In this document: positions 1 to 13,206 of the stretch, in pieces | Position numbering within the stretch: position 1 is the stretch's first letter | How the letters are laid out: every line of letters begins with the position of its first letter | Origin: Mesostigma viride | Taxonomy: Eukaryota > Streptophyta > Mesostigmatophyceae > Mesostigmatales > Mesostigmataceae | Length of the DNA: 30,916 nucleotides | Reading direction: 5' to 3' | Assembly: GCA_009746045.1 (NCBI GenBank) | Contig: RPFO01000094.1 | Span: forward strand, 1 to 30,916 | Position numbers and translations under genes: made by a program | The notes under the pieces: model-generated | Databases searched by the model: none | The model's input: the letters and a program-made list of their open reading frames with translations, nothing else | Told to the model about the DNA's origin: nothing

Positions 1-3000
1 GGCACGGTCAGAATATGCTTCTAGATCCCACTGGGTGCCCAATCGACTCCACGCACCCAAGAGTCCTACTCTAACACCGCATCCATGCATGCCAAGCACC
101 CCATTGCACCGCCATCCATGCTCATGCACCAAGCAAACGGGCGAGTAGCACCCCCATCCACCTAGCATGCCTACAAAACCACAAGTTACACCCATCCCAA
201 CTCGCATGCCACCCATATAGTAGCCCATGGCGAGTGAGCAAGGCTAGCCGCACATTAACACGACGTTAACTTTGCGCATATCATCGCAGCTAAACCAGCT
301 GGCATGACGCGAGTTGTATACTAGTGTAAACCAAAGCTTGCCACCATCCGCTGTCTGAATTAGCCTCCTATACAACTAGAGCACTCAGGGGGCTGCCCCT
401 CCTAACTCGCGCTGGTCTACTAGCAGCGCTTCCTCTACAATGGGGACACCCTCCAGGGTTTCAGGGAATGTGGTGCAAGGCATCAAGTCAAATGATCAGC
501 ACTCCTTGGCTGGATCGCCCCTTGTCCCTGAGGAATGGGGACCAAGCCTTGTCCGCTTTCCGCTGGCCAGAACATGACAGGACCCATATCTGGAGCACTG
601 GCTCTGCTCTGGTACCTTCCGCCTTCAGGTAACCGAGAGGGGGACACTCCATATAGTCCAGAGTGACCCACTGTCTCCTCCTGGCAGAAATACATTCCAC
701 TGACTGATGTCCCGTGAGCGTCCCACTGCTGGGCCTCAAGGGGCCTTCTCACGGCAATTGACACCCACCACACTACCACCGTCCTTTCGTGCATCCATGG
801 GTGACGCGCTCTTGCACGATTAACCCATCCAGGCTCATGCGCGCGGACACCCGAGCCAATAGCGAGCCGAGCATGGTTCGGCATCGCCAGCAACCCCCAT
901 TCCTATGACCACTCCCATCCATTGGCTAATCGCCAGCACACCCATTTGACCACCCTATGTCACATCCTTTGCAACTGCTAGCACGAACTCCTCACACGGA
1001 CGCCATCCGCATGACTATCGCTAGCCTACCTACCCAATCTCTCCACAGCTCAGATGCTTGAGCACGGCTCTGCAAACGGCCCTCTGAGGTTCCCCCGTGC
1101 CTGGGACCCCCCCGTGGTCCCGATTCCCTCAATGGACTTAACCGTGGGTTCAGTGGCCCTTTCCTCATCACCGCTCAGACCGAGGGCGCTTAACCACCAC
1201 ACTACTTGCCGCTGAAACACTTCAAATACAAACGGCCTCTATGGCTGCCCAGCCATGGACGCTGTCCGTCATTGTGGAGGTCACATTAGCATGTGTGACC
1301 GGATCCAGCTGCAGCGACCTGAGGAAAGATCGGCCATGGCCCATCTCCTGCATTTGTGGTGTCACAGAAATGACAATTTTTCCCGATTCTTTGCGACGAA
1401 GAAGCGCCCTTTGGCATCGGGCGTACCTTCCGCTTCAGCTTGACGAAGTCTTCAAAGGCTGGACCACTAGTTTGCCCCACTTGAAAATGGCAGGCTTTGT
1501 AGTCCAGGTATTCTATAAGCGCTTCAGGTGTGGAACTCAGCATTCATCATCAGGGTTCTCTCTTGTCACAATCAGACGAAACGAACCTGATCGAGCAGCT
1601 CAATACAACACGCCGTCCTCAGGTGTCCGCACCGCCGCGTAGTTTCGCTCCCGATACAAAACTTGAAAAGCCGCTCGCCGACTGCCCGTATTAGGCACTA
1701 GAACGCGCAATGGTGTATCGAAAGACACTTTGTACACTCACAATGTTAAGGTTTTCATGTATAATGTTGGTATACTCCGTGTCAAGTTCACAGATATCCT
1801 AACCTATACATACCACTCCAGATCAGTTCACCGGGGTGGGCTAGCCCACATAGACTAGTGCAACTTGATGGAAGACTGAACTGGGCCGTCACCTATCAGC
1901 TCCCAATGTGGTTAAGAAGTAGCGGGCGTACCCGCCTCAGGCAACGGTTATGGTCGCTTAGGCCGCGCCGCTTGGATCTGCGGCGGCCGCGTGACCGCCG
2001 CGACCCTGCGAATACATGGGACTCTTGAAATAATCGTGACAACCGCTGCTTACCCTGCAAGAGCCTCAGCCTGGTGATCGCAAGCGCCATGGGCCGTTCG
2101 CCAACGCGTCCATCGCGTCACCGCGTCAATCGCGTCCATCTCGTCAATAACATCAATCACGAGAGCATCCGCCGGACGTCGCCGACAGAGTACAAAGCCC
2201 CATAAAAGAACCACGCTACCCCCCCCCTCTTGTTGGTTGATAGCTTGACTGCCATCCGGCATGATGGCCTCTGTTAGATCTGCTAACAAGGCCAGCCAAG
2301 TGGCCAGAAGCAATTAAGCAATATAAAAGCTATCTGAACAAGAGCAGTGCCAAAGTGTTACCAGGGGTCTGGACTCAGGGCAAGACCTGCAAACGGGCGC
2401 TTGGGCCCCAGGTCGCGTTCCTGGTTCCTCTCAGCGTTCCATGTCAGTTCGGTCGGTGTCGCGTCTCGACGAAGGTCGCACAACGCGTCTTCACTGGTAG
2501 ACTTTTCTTGAATCCCTGCTACCTTTGCTGCGTCGTCGGTCGGACGTCTCCGCTTGTCGGTCCCGCGATGACTGCAGAATCGAGCGGTTTGTTGGTATGG
2601 TAGGAGCAGTTGGACGTACCCGGTGCGGCCTCTGGGCGGGGATTTATTCTGTTGGTCACCTCGTCGGCTCCGTCCGAAAGTTGGTCCTCGGCTCGCCTAG
2701 CCCTAGCGACACCTCTGCCCTTACCTCAAGGTCCTATCGGTACCTCAAGGGTGCAAACTCTTACCCAACGAGTTCACAACGAACGCGAAGGGGCAGGGGC
2801 TGTTCCTGAAAGGGAACTCTGTACTCGCTCCGGATGCCGACTCTTGTCGTCGCGCTGTGTTCCTCCGGTGATAGGTCCGCTGTCGAGAGCCTCCACGACC
2901 TCTGCAAAAGAGCCGCCTGTAGTGGCTCCGCTCCGCTCGTTCACGCAACTGGCCGCCGCGCCGTTGCGCTAATGACACCTCCGTCCCAATCGAGACAGCA

Positions 3001-6000
3001 GGATTGCCAACAGATGCATAACCCATTTGCGAAAAGCACGTGGTACATATGCTCCGCCGCGCGCGAGTGGAGGCCGTTCAATATACTTTGAAGCTACGGT
3101 ACATATAACTCGTGTCGCCAAGTTGGACTGGGTGGTGGCTGGGCGGCCAGCGTGCTCCGGCACCCAGGCGGCGTGTGTGAGGCGCTCCGGGATTGGGCTC
3201 GGGCTACGGGGCCAACCGACTGAAGCGGACATTCGGTCCGGGCTGCACATCGTCTGGCTAACTCCCACATGGTAATCACCGTCTGGGTAACGCCGACCAC
3301 GGCCACCGTATAGAAGCAATCTCCTCTGAAGGGGTCTCGCGTCGGGGATGCTCCGGTGACTGGGCGTGCGGATTATCTGACACATGGTGTTGTAGACTCG
3401 GGCTCGTCCCGCAGGAATTCTCCTCGCCTCTGCCACAATCCTCGGGACCTGGTGGATCGGATCAGGGAGGACCAGGGTATTGGCTGCAGATCTGGCGGAG
3501 CTTTAGATGGGCGGACGATTCTGGCAGAATAAAGAGATGATCCCGAACGGACAAGCGCAAACGTATTTGTCTCTGGGAAAATCGAACCCCCAGCGACTGC
3601 GACCGAAAATCCTGCTGCCTGTTGTTCACTTCTGCACCATTCACTCAGAAACCGGACGAGCTACCTCTCTCGTCGTAACGCTGCAAACACCAGCAACCGG
3701 GCAACGACCCTCCTGGCCGTTCCGCTGAGGACTGTGTTGTAATTGGTTAAACGTTTTTATCAACACGCGAATGTGAAGGATATTGGTCTCACATGCACAG
3801 CAGATTGTGTTGAATCAATGATGGTACTGGAAACGGAGCTTTGCGAGTTAAATATCGGATAACTTCCGCTTAGACCCAGGACCGTCCTGCGTCCAGCGCT
3901 GAACCGTCCGTTCTGCCGGCGCTCCACGAACCAACTTGGATAGGGCTTTGGGGGCGTACACGCGCTTGGGGCCCAAAGTCAAGACCACACACGTTGAGGC
4001 GGGCTCGCAAAGAGAATGCCCATTTGGCACTGCTGGACCAATTTTTGTTTATGATGAGCTTACGTAGTTTAAGTCACCACACCTGGGCGTATTGCTCTTG
4101 ACGGGGGTTAGGAGAGGTGATGTTCACGTGCTGGGTATGGTCAAGAAGTAAATTATATTTTTAATACAAGCACTACTTGGGTGCACTGTGGTTGCTAGTT
4201 CCTGAGCAGACCTAGGAGGCCGTCTCAGTAATAAACCGCTGCCCCGGTAAGTATTTCACTACCTGTCACAGCGCCCAGCTCCTATACAGTCAGCGAGTCT
4301 GCCATACAAAAACTGGGGTCGTGGCCACAGGTGACCACTTGCAGCATGACAAAAGTCGTCCAGCAGTGGGAACTATTGCATCAGGCGGAGAGGTTCTGCT
4401 CGACCTCAAGAAGAGTTTCAAGGACTAATGCGAGCGAGATAACCGTGGCACGAGAAACGCTCTACAGTGAGGTTTAGAGTTCCTAATATTGTTGCATATA
4501 ATGGCGGTAAACTGCGTAGTTTGATATAAAGCAAAAAGTCCAGCAAATTATTAAAAGCCGATGTTAATTGAGTAACATGCGTAGCACAAATTAAATTCTG
4601 GGTGCAAGCTCCAGGGGAAAATACTTGGTCGGACCCACCCAATATGTCGGTCGGCATAAAACATAACTCACGTACCGACGTTAAATGAAGAACTAAGTCC
4701 GGCTTCCGTCTTGCGTCAGGCAGTTTCTGGTGCCCTACGGGCCCTGCCCCGAGCCGGGTCATGAGGGACGGAAGTTCCGGGAACCGCCACCTAACTTTTT
4801 CCGTTATGGGGAATACTTGTTCGGAATGAACTCGTTCCGGTGCCGCTGGTCTGCAGAGAGTAGCGGACCGTCCGATTCTGTACAGGATGCGACCGCCAAT
4901 GCCACGGCGCTTGGCGTAACGTCCATCACATGGGGGTGGCGTCATGCGCCAAGGTTGGTGGACTATCATGTCTCATGACCGCCGCTGCTGACCAAGCACC
5001 CGCTGCGTGGCCCGGGCGAGCCCACGCTGCATCGGGGTATAACCGTGGCGGCACCCGCGAGGCTTCCGGCGGTGGGGTGTCACAACAGTGTGTGGCAGCC
5101 TATTCCTTGTTTCCATCGACGATGCGCTAAGGGCATGCCAGTCCACCGACCGATAGCACATGGGCGATAGGGCAGTCACAGCAGGCACCATCTACATCTA
5201 GCCCATTCGGGCTTTTACCCCTAATATTATAAGCTGGGAGTGCGGCATCCAGGCGCGATGGGCGGGATTGTGGCACGCAGACCGACAGGGGTTGCATGTC
5301 CCATTTGGCAAAGTTCCTAGGCGTCGCCGCAGGCGGAAAGCAATGTCTGTGCACAAGGGTCCTGTCTGAGCGAGGTGCCAACACAGCGGCAATGCACGCA
5401 CAGAATTGGTTGTCTCACACACACACGCCCAATACAGTATCTCATCCTAGTGTCAGCTAGATCAGTGGTGAACACACGTTCATCCGCTCGCCCAACATGG
5501 CCTATCTCAGTTGCTGCAGAGGGACAAGGGACAGGGGAGCAGTAAGAATGCAGAGAGAAGAGAGGGTGATAGGTCCTCTGGGTGTGAATTCTCTGTCTTC
5601 TGCCGGATTGTATTTCGACGCTGTGGGCCTTATCCTTTGCGCGCTCGTGAGGCGATGTTGTCAAGAGCCTCGGGTTGGGCGGGCGGCGCCGCTTTCTTTG
5701 TCTCCCTGCGGTTACTCGCGCGTGGTGCTTCGCAGTCCTCCTCGGCGAAGTGGCCCTGGCTGGTGGGCCAGGGGCCGCACAGCCGCCACATTCGGGCTAA
5801 CCAGCCTTCGTGTTGGCTGGGCAATCCGACCAACATGCCGGTGCCACTGGCATCCGGCCCATTTCTTCAACCTGCACCATGAAATTCTTGCAATGGGCGC
5901 TGGCAGCAGAGGAAAGAGGGTCAGAAATGGGCCCCTCATGGCTCCTGACCACTCCCCTCCAATGCCGCTTGGCTGGCAGCCGGCACGCAACAGAATTGCG

Positions 6001-8156
6001 AATAATCTGGAAAGCCCTCTGCCCTCCTATTTGCCTACGATGCGTACGACAGTCAGTTGCTTCCATGGACATGCCCTGGAGGGCGATCTTGAGACAGGCT
6101 AACTTCCTAGATCTATGATGCCGCATGTGCGCGAAGACAATAATTTAGGCACCGCGCCAAACATAGAAACTGAAAGATGAGCGCGCGTCACCGCTGTGGC
6201 GAGGCATAAGACGACAACGACGTTAACGGGGCGATTTCTGCGTCTGTAGGATTGCTCCACGCTGTACGGTGGTTGATAGCGGACGTGAAGGGGCTTTCTG
6301 GCAAGGAGATGGTGTCACCATTCAGCCCGGATTCAGTATTGATAAAACTTTACAGAATACTTACTGCATCTGCGACGAGGCGCTACCTTAGGCGTGCCAG
6401 CATGTCCAGAGAAATTTTCTTCGTACAAGGACCTAGCCAATGAAGTTCTTCACATAGCTCCAGTCCCTCGCCGTTGTAGGTTTAGTCCCAGCCATCCGAT
6501 AGACGCGTACAATCCGCGGTCGAGCTGGAGTATCAAGCATTGTAACCCTCGTGGCGCACCAATTGGCCTCGCGCGTAGGCGGGACCGATTGGGTGAGCGA
6601 GGCAAATCACTGTGCCAGTGGGCGGCGGGGTTCAAAATAACTGTTTCTTTGTCACCTTCTCTGGGCTCAGCGACCGGCTGGAATCGGGCGCAGGCACTTC
6701 GCTCAGAGGTCCGGGGATCGCCTTTTACACTGGCCGCAAGAGGGGCACCACGGTTCATACGAGCTTGCAGTGCGCAGCACCCGCAGCTCGTTGGTGTATC
6801 TCGCCTGGATATCGCTACTTGGGCAGCTTCCTGACTGCAGCGGGCAGCTAGCGGTGCAAGTTTCCTCCGTCGGCAAGTGGTCCCACTCAACTGGGTCGGG
6901 GCTTATACCTGCTTGGCAAATTCTTTCGTTCAGATTCCTCTGAAATCTTGCTCGCGTGGGCTTGCGGAGTGTGCCCAGCGCCTTTCGAGCCCAGGAGCTC
7001 CGAGGATTGGCAGCTTTGATTTATGGTGTTTGATTTGGACGACAGCGTTGTCAGCCCCGTCGGAACATTTTTGAAAAATGTTCTTTCTTGAGTAACAAGT
7101 TGCAATAATTGTGCTTGGATACCAACGCTCTTTGTCGAGAGCAAGTGCTTTGGTACTAACGCAGGAACACGCAATGGCGGCTCCCTGCGTCCGCCGTCAT
7201 CGTTGGCATTTATTTCTCATTAACTTATCATCGTGGCATGTGGACTTGCTTAACAAGTCCGGATTCCTCGGCGCGACGCTAGATGCCGTTCCACAAGATT
7301 CCGGCGCAGCAAAGATGCTGACGGCGCGGCTCCACACTAGGATTTTAGGGTACTGAGTAGACTACAAGTACAAGACTGTCCGCAAAAAAAAGTTTTGGAA
7401 GGAGGGGGCGGGGGATATGGAGATGCATCTCCACTATCTCCCTATCTCACTCCGTGGAAATCCGAGGATGGTCTCTCGAGCATCCGAGAAAACTTGTCAT
7501 GAAACCCGGTTCGCTCGGAATTTCCTGGAGACTCTCCCGACCCGATCCGCTGTCCCTTTCCTCCAAAATCCTTCTCCTTTTCGAAAAACAGGCAAAGGTC
7601 AAAGTGGGTGGGAGGTACCGTATGGCACGTCCATCTCCACTATCTCCGAGGTCCCGTGCCGGCGTCTGTCACGTCGCGTAAGAATATATTGGAGATTGAC
7701 AAGTTACGGATTCTCACGGGACAATATTGGAATTTTGCGTGAGTATTTCTGCCAGACAAAGTTTTGGAGAAGCGAAGGGGGGTGTATGGAGCATGAATCG
7801 TCCCTATAACTCGCATCTCCACTGCCGCAGCAGCGGGCGGGGCCTTGGGTCGCGGGTGCGCAATCGTGCACGCGGTACGCCGATCTATGCTCGCATCCGT
7901 CACATACCCGTGGACTAATGCTCCGGCGCGTCCTGTACCCGTACCTCATGAGTCTCTGATCGTGTCAAGGGCTAGCGCTGGTGTTTTTTCGGCGAAATGT
8001 TTGGGGGCTGACTCTTGTAGAATGGGCTCATTGTTTGGTATCTACTGTGTTTTTGTTCATTTAAAATAGGGGTATATATATTATTACAACCGCCCGTCAC
8101 TGGGGCCCCATTATGAACGAAAAAAACTTAAAGAAGTTTTTGGCGGGGGTTTGGGT
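1..8156. other. No supportable gene
   Basis: I see no gene here that I would defend. The open frames on both strands are short, overlap one another, show no family motif and have no credible splice-linked partners. Composition is mixed, with AT-richer patches around 4140-4560 and more GC-rich DNA around 5490-6100 and 6450-6860. One short degenerate tandem repeat (2106-2158) is listed separately. No rRNA or tRNA was recognised by eye. Weakly conserved exons or old transposon pieces could have been missed. Confidence 0.5.
2106..2158. repeat. Degenerate 9-bp tandem repeat
   Basis: Six tandem units of about 9 bp related to GCGTCMATC run head to tail, with the last two units degraded. The minus strand stays open across it and would read alternating Asp/Ile/Val, which follows from the repeat and is not evidence of coding. 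Confidence 0.6.
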
Positions 8157-8190
8157 AAAACAAAATAAAAAAAAAAAAAAAGAAAAAAAC
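8157..8190. repeat. A-rich tract
   Basis: A nearly pure adenine stretch broken by single T, C or G bases. It could be the poly(A) remnant of a retroposed sequence on the plus strand or simple low complexity. No target-site duplication was seen around it. Confidence 0.5.
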
Positions 8191-8250
8191 CCGAATAAAA
8201 GCCTCGCCCTAATTTAACACAACCCTGGCCACCTTGGCGCGAGAAACGAG

Positions 8251-9495
8251 TCACCCTCTCCTCCATCTCCCCGCCGGCTTCCGCGAGGAGCTCGCGCGCG
8301 CAGGATCATCTGTGTACTCTGCACGAGCCGGGAATGCGCCTGCTCCACAGCCTGCACCACTGGCGCCTGCCTTTCCCCTTGGCGCCACATGCAAGGCGGG
8401 ACTGGAATGCCCCTCTGCCTTCCTCCCTCCTCCTGCAAGCATCTTCTCCTCGTGCTCCCTCCTCCGCGCCTCCTCCTCCTCCTGCAAGCTCTCCTCCTGC
8501 TCGGAACAGCTCGCCAAGCAACAAGTTGTTTGCTTATCTATGGTTGGCGCGATCCTCTTGAGCACGGCCTCCTCGATGTATGGGGTACTTCTCGTACTGG
8601 TCTTGCTCGCCATTCCTCCTGCAACTCGCCTGGGTGAATCTGAAACTATCCGTGGTCCCTCTCCTTCAAGAGGGATCGGCAGGGCGCGCTCCCTCTGATC
8701 TCCTCCACGCAGGGGACAGGCGCCGAAGGAGGGGACGAGGCCCGAGACTTGAAGGTCTGGCCCACTCGGGGCAAGCAGCTCGGAGGTCCTCTCCCAGCGT
8801 TGGGAGCATCGGAGTCTCGGCAGGCGAAGTTCATGTGCGAGCCTGTGACATAGTCCCTGCAGCACCTGTGAATGAACTCGGCGCGGATGCTTCGTAGATC
8901 GCCAGCCAAATGCTGCGCGGTGTCGGAGGCTGCCGACCTTCCGAGGCGCGGACTTGTTTGATTCCTGCTGGAATCGGTAAGAAAACCAGATCGTATTGTA
9001 GTGCATCTGGGTCGGGTATCAGGAAGAAACTTCAAAGCGATAGGCTGCCCCCCGCGACAAGTCGATGGAAGTGGGGCGGGGGGACGGGTCACGGGGGTCC
9101 TGGAATTCCATCTTGGGGCGTCTTCCGGGCCTGCCCTCGATCTCGGGAGGCCAGATCGCGCCTCTCGTCGAAAAAGTCCTTCCTGCGCACCAAGCTCATT
9201 GATGTCCAGCTTCTCGGGCCCAGCTCTTGCGCCTGGCGCTCCTCGAGTGCATAATAATAGCCGGTTCCAACAGGATCTCCTTGGTGGTGTCGCAGAGAGT
9301 TCGATCGTCCTTCTCCCTTTGCATGTGCGCCTTCGCCACCAGCTCGTCGTTGAGGCAGAGCTGGGATCTTGTCCGTTCCGTTCTTTGGCGCTCGGTGGGG
9401 AACCACGGAATGAAGCGTACCCCACGAGTGGGGCGTGCGGATTTTGGGCGCCTCGTTGGAGCTGTACGGCTGCTGGATAAAATCGTGCGAAGCAT
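8251..9495 (-). pseudogene. Decayed minus-strand charged-protein gene
   Basis: Several minus-strand segments have coding-like codon choice (mostly C or G in third positions), but they lie in different frames. About 9495-9235 contains LCLNDELVAKAHMQREKDD. About 9220-9090 contains SLVRRKDFFDERRDLASRD. About 8910-8770 contains IHRCCRDYVTGSHMNFACRD. About 8600-8430 contains a Glu/Arg-rich coiled-coil-like stretch ending in EARRREHEEKML. I found no clean splice sites linking them, so frameshifts are the simplest reading, either by decay or by indel errors in the assembly. The charged helical part recalls Arg/Glu-rich nuclear proteins, but no family can be claimed. Confidence 0.35.
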
Positions 9496-9761
9496 TCTTC
9501 AAGCCGTGACAGGGAGCTGCGATGGGCGCTTGACTTGTCGGTGGATAGCCTCGATCCCGCTGTACTCCGTAGAGAAAAAGGGAGAGGCTTCTTGTACTTG
9601 CCTGAAATGGGCCTCGCCTCTGGGCCAAATATTTCGCGCTTAGAGGAAGGTATCTCTCTCGCACTGAAGATGGCGAGATAACGAGGGGGGGAGCCCCCTT
9701 TTCCCGTATGCCGCCATAAAGTGCGAAAAGTGTGAGAGGATATACGAAGGGCGAAATGCAA

Positions 9762-11396
9762 AAGTTAAATCGTTAGCCTCGCCAATCTGGAGCGTCCGAT
9801 GGATGGATCTCAACGGCCCCGTGATAAACCCCGCTAAATTAGAGGCTCGGTCGTCGTTACAAATACTAAAATCAATAAACAAACCAATGAAAACAAGCAA
9901 AGCTACGGAAAACAAACGGCCTTCAGGCCCCAACGAGTCCACAAAATCCAACGGAAACGACCCAAATCAATGAACACCACCGAACGAGCAGCCGCAGGCC
10001 ACACGCCGCCGGGACGAAATAACAAAGTGACGTGCTCCGCGAGCAATTTGCTGGCTGGCGATGCAAAGAAACGTACGATGAAAATTGGGGATGGGAAATC
10101 GCAGCGATGTTTTATAACGTCAAAATTTATGTTTGAAGAGCTAAGTAATCAACACAAATTTTCTGAGCTGGAAAGGTGCGATCAACGGAGTGAGTACCCT
10201 GCGTGGGAGATGAGGTCGCGTCGCTGATGGCGACCTGGAAATGGAATCAGTGTCGTTGTAGATTTAGGTATTGTCAAGCATCATGCTTTACTACTGGTCT
10301 CTAGTAAAACATCAAGTTTGCTGTTCGGGGAGAGGCCGTGGGCCCCTGAGTTTCTGGTGTCAAATATTCGGAAAGAACGCGCTGGATTTTTGCCACGGGA
10401 CTAACTGGCGATGCCGATGGTGGGCCGTACTATACCTAACCGGGGGATACTAACCTGCTCGCTTTCTGATGCATTTTCATGGTTGCGTTCTTTCCATTTC
10501 GCCGAATCCACCTGTGGCAGACCATACGCGTAGCGTTCGCGTTTTGATTTTCTTAGCCGTGCAGGACCGCCATCTTCATGGCCTTCGAGATGTCCTGTGG
10601 TGAAAGTCCGTTGCCAAGGATCTGTGAATGCTTTTTTCTGGAATAATATGGGCTTGTAGAAGCCCCTCCGGATGCTGCCTGGTCACGGGTTTGGGGCGTC
10701 ATTTATCATTCATGGTGCTTTATGCGTAACTGAAATTGCTTCGCACGTGGATTTTTCACTGGACTGAAGAGCTTTCGTCTGCTAGCAATGTTTAGTGGTG
10801 GTAATAGGCTGATCAATCAACTATTTTGTTTAATAGAAGGTGTGGACAATAGAGGTGTGTTACAGTATATATTTCTTCATCAAGCATGTCAAAAGTAATC
10901 TCACTCGCTTAACAACCAAACAAAAATTTTGGCTTTGGCTGGTCTGTGCTGTGTTTGTGTCTCCCCTGTGCGGCTAATCCCTTGGTTGGATCAACCAGGT
11001 GCTGGCCCCGGGGGCCCATATACTCTTCTTGGGTTTTTCATCCATGGCAATGTCAACCAACGTCAGCAATGCAGCCAAAAAAGAAAACACCTAAAGTCAC
11101 CAAAGAAATGGAATTCAGGGCATGGTCATGAGCAGGGTAACAGCAGCATTAATATCAAAAAGGCAATGATGTCCAACAGGAAAACACTAAGTCACGTGAG
11201 GAAAGTCTTTTTAAATGATCCCAAACAGCCTGGAGTGGCCGTGTGCCATATTTGGTGTAGTCCCGCGCATTTCCGGCGAAGTCGCCGGCCGGACCTTGTG
11301 ACAGCGGCCAAAACATTAATTGTATGACTTTGTAGGTAGAAATAAAAATGTCTGTGGAAGACGCTGTGCGTCGCGCTTTAAAATAAATATTTTGTA
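9762..11396. other. No supportable gene
   Basis: About 1.6 kb without a convincing gene. A 132-codon open frame on the plus strand (10929-11327) has no recognisable motif and its composition matches the surrounding DNA. The right part (10.8-11.4 kb) is AT-richer. Confidence 0.5.
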
Positions 11397-11802
11397 TCGG
11401 GGTTCTTTGAACGGAGTTTCTTCTATACGTGAATGCGGGAACAAGAGCCCGCTGGATGAGCGGCTTAATAGGTCGTAGTGTTTACTCGTAGCTGTTTGGC
11501 TAGAGCTTTTGTATTAGTAGATCAATATAGTGGATGGTTAAAAAATGAATTAAATAAAATGTGCGTTCCGGCTTGGGTTGATTATACCCGTGCGGAACGG
11601 GCGTGGGGTGCAGTGCCCCTGAAAAAGAACAACCTACGCATTATTTAATACTAGCCGTGCAGATTCGGGATATTCTACCCCCGTCTGTAGGTTAGCGTCT
11701 TACTAGCATCCACTGAGCATAAGGGTTTAATGACGTCAGTTAGCTAGGGAAAGGGGTTTTCGACTAAAAGCCGCTCTGGCTGGTTTTGTCGGCTCTTTCT
11801 TT
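11397..11802 (+). repeat. Dispersed repeat, copy A
   Basis: This ~406-bp stretch is a near-identical direct copy of 19121-19534. Both begin TCGGGGTTCTTTGAACGGAG and end near TTTTGTCGG followed by CTCTTTCTTT. The copies differ by about ten single-base insertions or deletions and a few substitutions; most gaps are missing bases in this copy. Neither copy has a long open frame. A stem GCGTTCCG...CGGAACG lies near the middle. The flanks of the two copies are unrelated, so the boundaries are real repeat ends. It could be a short non-autonomous mobile element or a solo terminal repeat. Confidence 0.8.
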
Positions 11803-12193
11803 CTCGTTTCGTGCGGCGGCAGCCCGCAAGCTATGGGTGCTGCGAGCAAAATCCCAATAAAGCACTGGGTTGCACTGGCAACTTGGCCAGTGGTGACGGA
11901 CTCCAGTTGTTTAAACCGCCAGGCGTAGTTTCCTTCGCCGGTTAACTAACAGAAAAAGAAAATATTTACTCGGTCCGTCATTATACCTTTTCCCACTTGG
12001 GGTCTTTTGGTGGGCCGGAATGCCGTGACACGGTGCCTCAACTGTCGCTGGTCGCGCCCAGTGCGCGAGCTGGGTGTTCCGTACCTGGGGATGCTTGCAC
12101 CCGGGTTGGGAGCCGGATGCTGGCACTGGCGACCGTGTCTCGGTCCGAAGGCCTGCGCTTTTTCTTCGGAAATTGCTGCTGAGCCAGCAAGAA
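11803..12193. other. No gene seen
   Basis: 391 bp between repeat copy A and the left end of the TIR element. I see no gene and no further copy of either neighbour. Confidence 0.5.
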
Positions 12194-12224
12194 GGGCTGG
12201 TTTTTTTTTAAGTATGTTAAAATC
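12194..12224 (+). repeat. Left terminal inverted repeat
   Basis: Reads GGGCTGG, nine T, then AAGTATGTTAAAATC. Apart from one or two bases in the T run, it matches the reverse complement of 18498-18526. Confidence 0.75.
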
Positions 12225-12765
12225 CAGGGTTTATAATTTTTAAAAAACCCTTGAATCTTTATTTCCGCTTTATTTCTTGTTTGTTTGTCATAAAAACTGT
12301 TTACGCTAACTATTGAGAAGGAACAGGGATTAATGTGTTGATGTTCCGACGCATGCTTACAACACTTCACAGGATTGCCCATTCAACACCACATACACTT
12401 GCCGTCCAGGTTTTACATCTCGGCTCGGGTAGCGTCAAATGTGGGCGAGCTGCAACTTCTGATTTGCTGCTCAAATAATGCTTGATTTGAGGACCAGTGC
12501 CGCACTTGGAGCCAGTTCTTATGTAATGCACTATTCATGACTCCAATATGGTATAAAAGCAATCATGTAACTGACACCATGGCACAGGTATGAGGCGTCT
12601 TGATGATCAACATGTGGAACAGTAACACTTCATTGACAGGCTGGCTTCAATTGCGTGCTTGCTACCATAATTGTTAACTAGTGCCATAGTAGCCTGATAG
12701 CAAGATCGCGGCTCCGCGGAAGGTGACCACCAATTGCATTCACCAGCATTAAATATGGTCATCTT

Positions 12766-12954
12766 GGCAGCGGGCAGCGGGCTGCGGGCAGCGGGCAGCG
12801 GGCAGCGGGCAGCGGGCAGCGGGCAGCGGGCAGCGCGCAGCGGGCAGCGGGCAGCGGGCAGCGGGCAGCGCGCAGCGGGCAGCGGGCATGCAGCGGGCAG
12901 CGCGCAGCGGGCAGCGCGCAGCGGGCAGCGGGCTGCGGGCAGCGGGCAGCGGGG
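12766..12954. repeat. 7-bp G-rich minisatellite (GCGGGCA)n
   Basis: About 27 tandem copies of GCGGGCA with GCGCGCA and GCGGGCT variants. The plus strand has the pattern GGG-N4-GGG-N4 throughout, which fits G-quadruplex folding. Because the unit is 7 bp, all reading frames stay open across it and give low-complexity open frames on both strands that are not genes. Confidence 0.95.
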
Positions 12955-13206
12955 CGAAGTACTGCCACAAAAAGGGACCCTGTTTTGGGCTGGGCGAAGC
13001 CAGCGGGTGCCACTAGTGCTATTGTAAGACAGACCACAATGGCCACCGAGCAGCCCACCCATGCCGTAATGTCATCCCGTCATGTCACGGCATGCCACAC
13101 ACCAAGCATAATACACGCCATGCAATTAAGCATCTCGACCACCCTACACTCCCGGCTGGCCCATGCCGCCCACACCACCCGTGCCACACAAGGCAAGACA
13201 ATGTAT

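Noticed and set aside
3580-3605. Another T-loop-like GGGGGTTCGATTTTCCC on the minus strand
   Set aside because: No acceptor, D or anticodon stem could be drawn around it.
4418-4969. 183-codon minus-strand open frame
   Set aside because: No motif, and composition is like the non-coding surroundings.
8086-8100. CCGCCCGTCA, reminiscent of the 3' end of small-subunit rRNA
   Set aside because: A ten-base match only; surrounding sequence is not rRNA.
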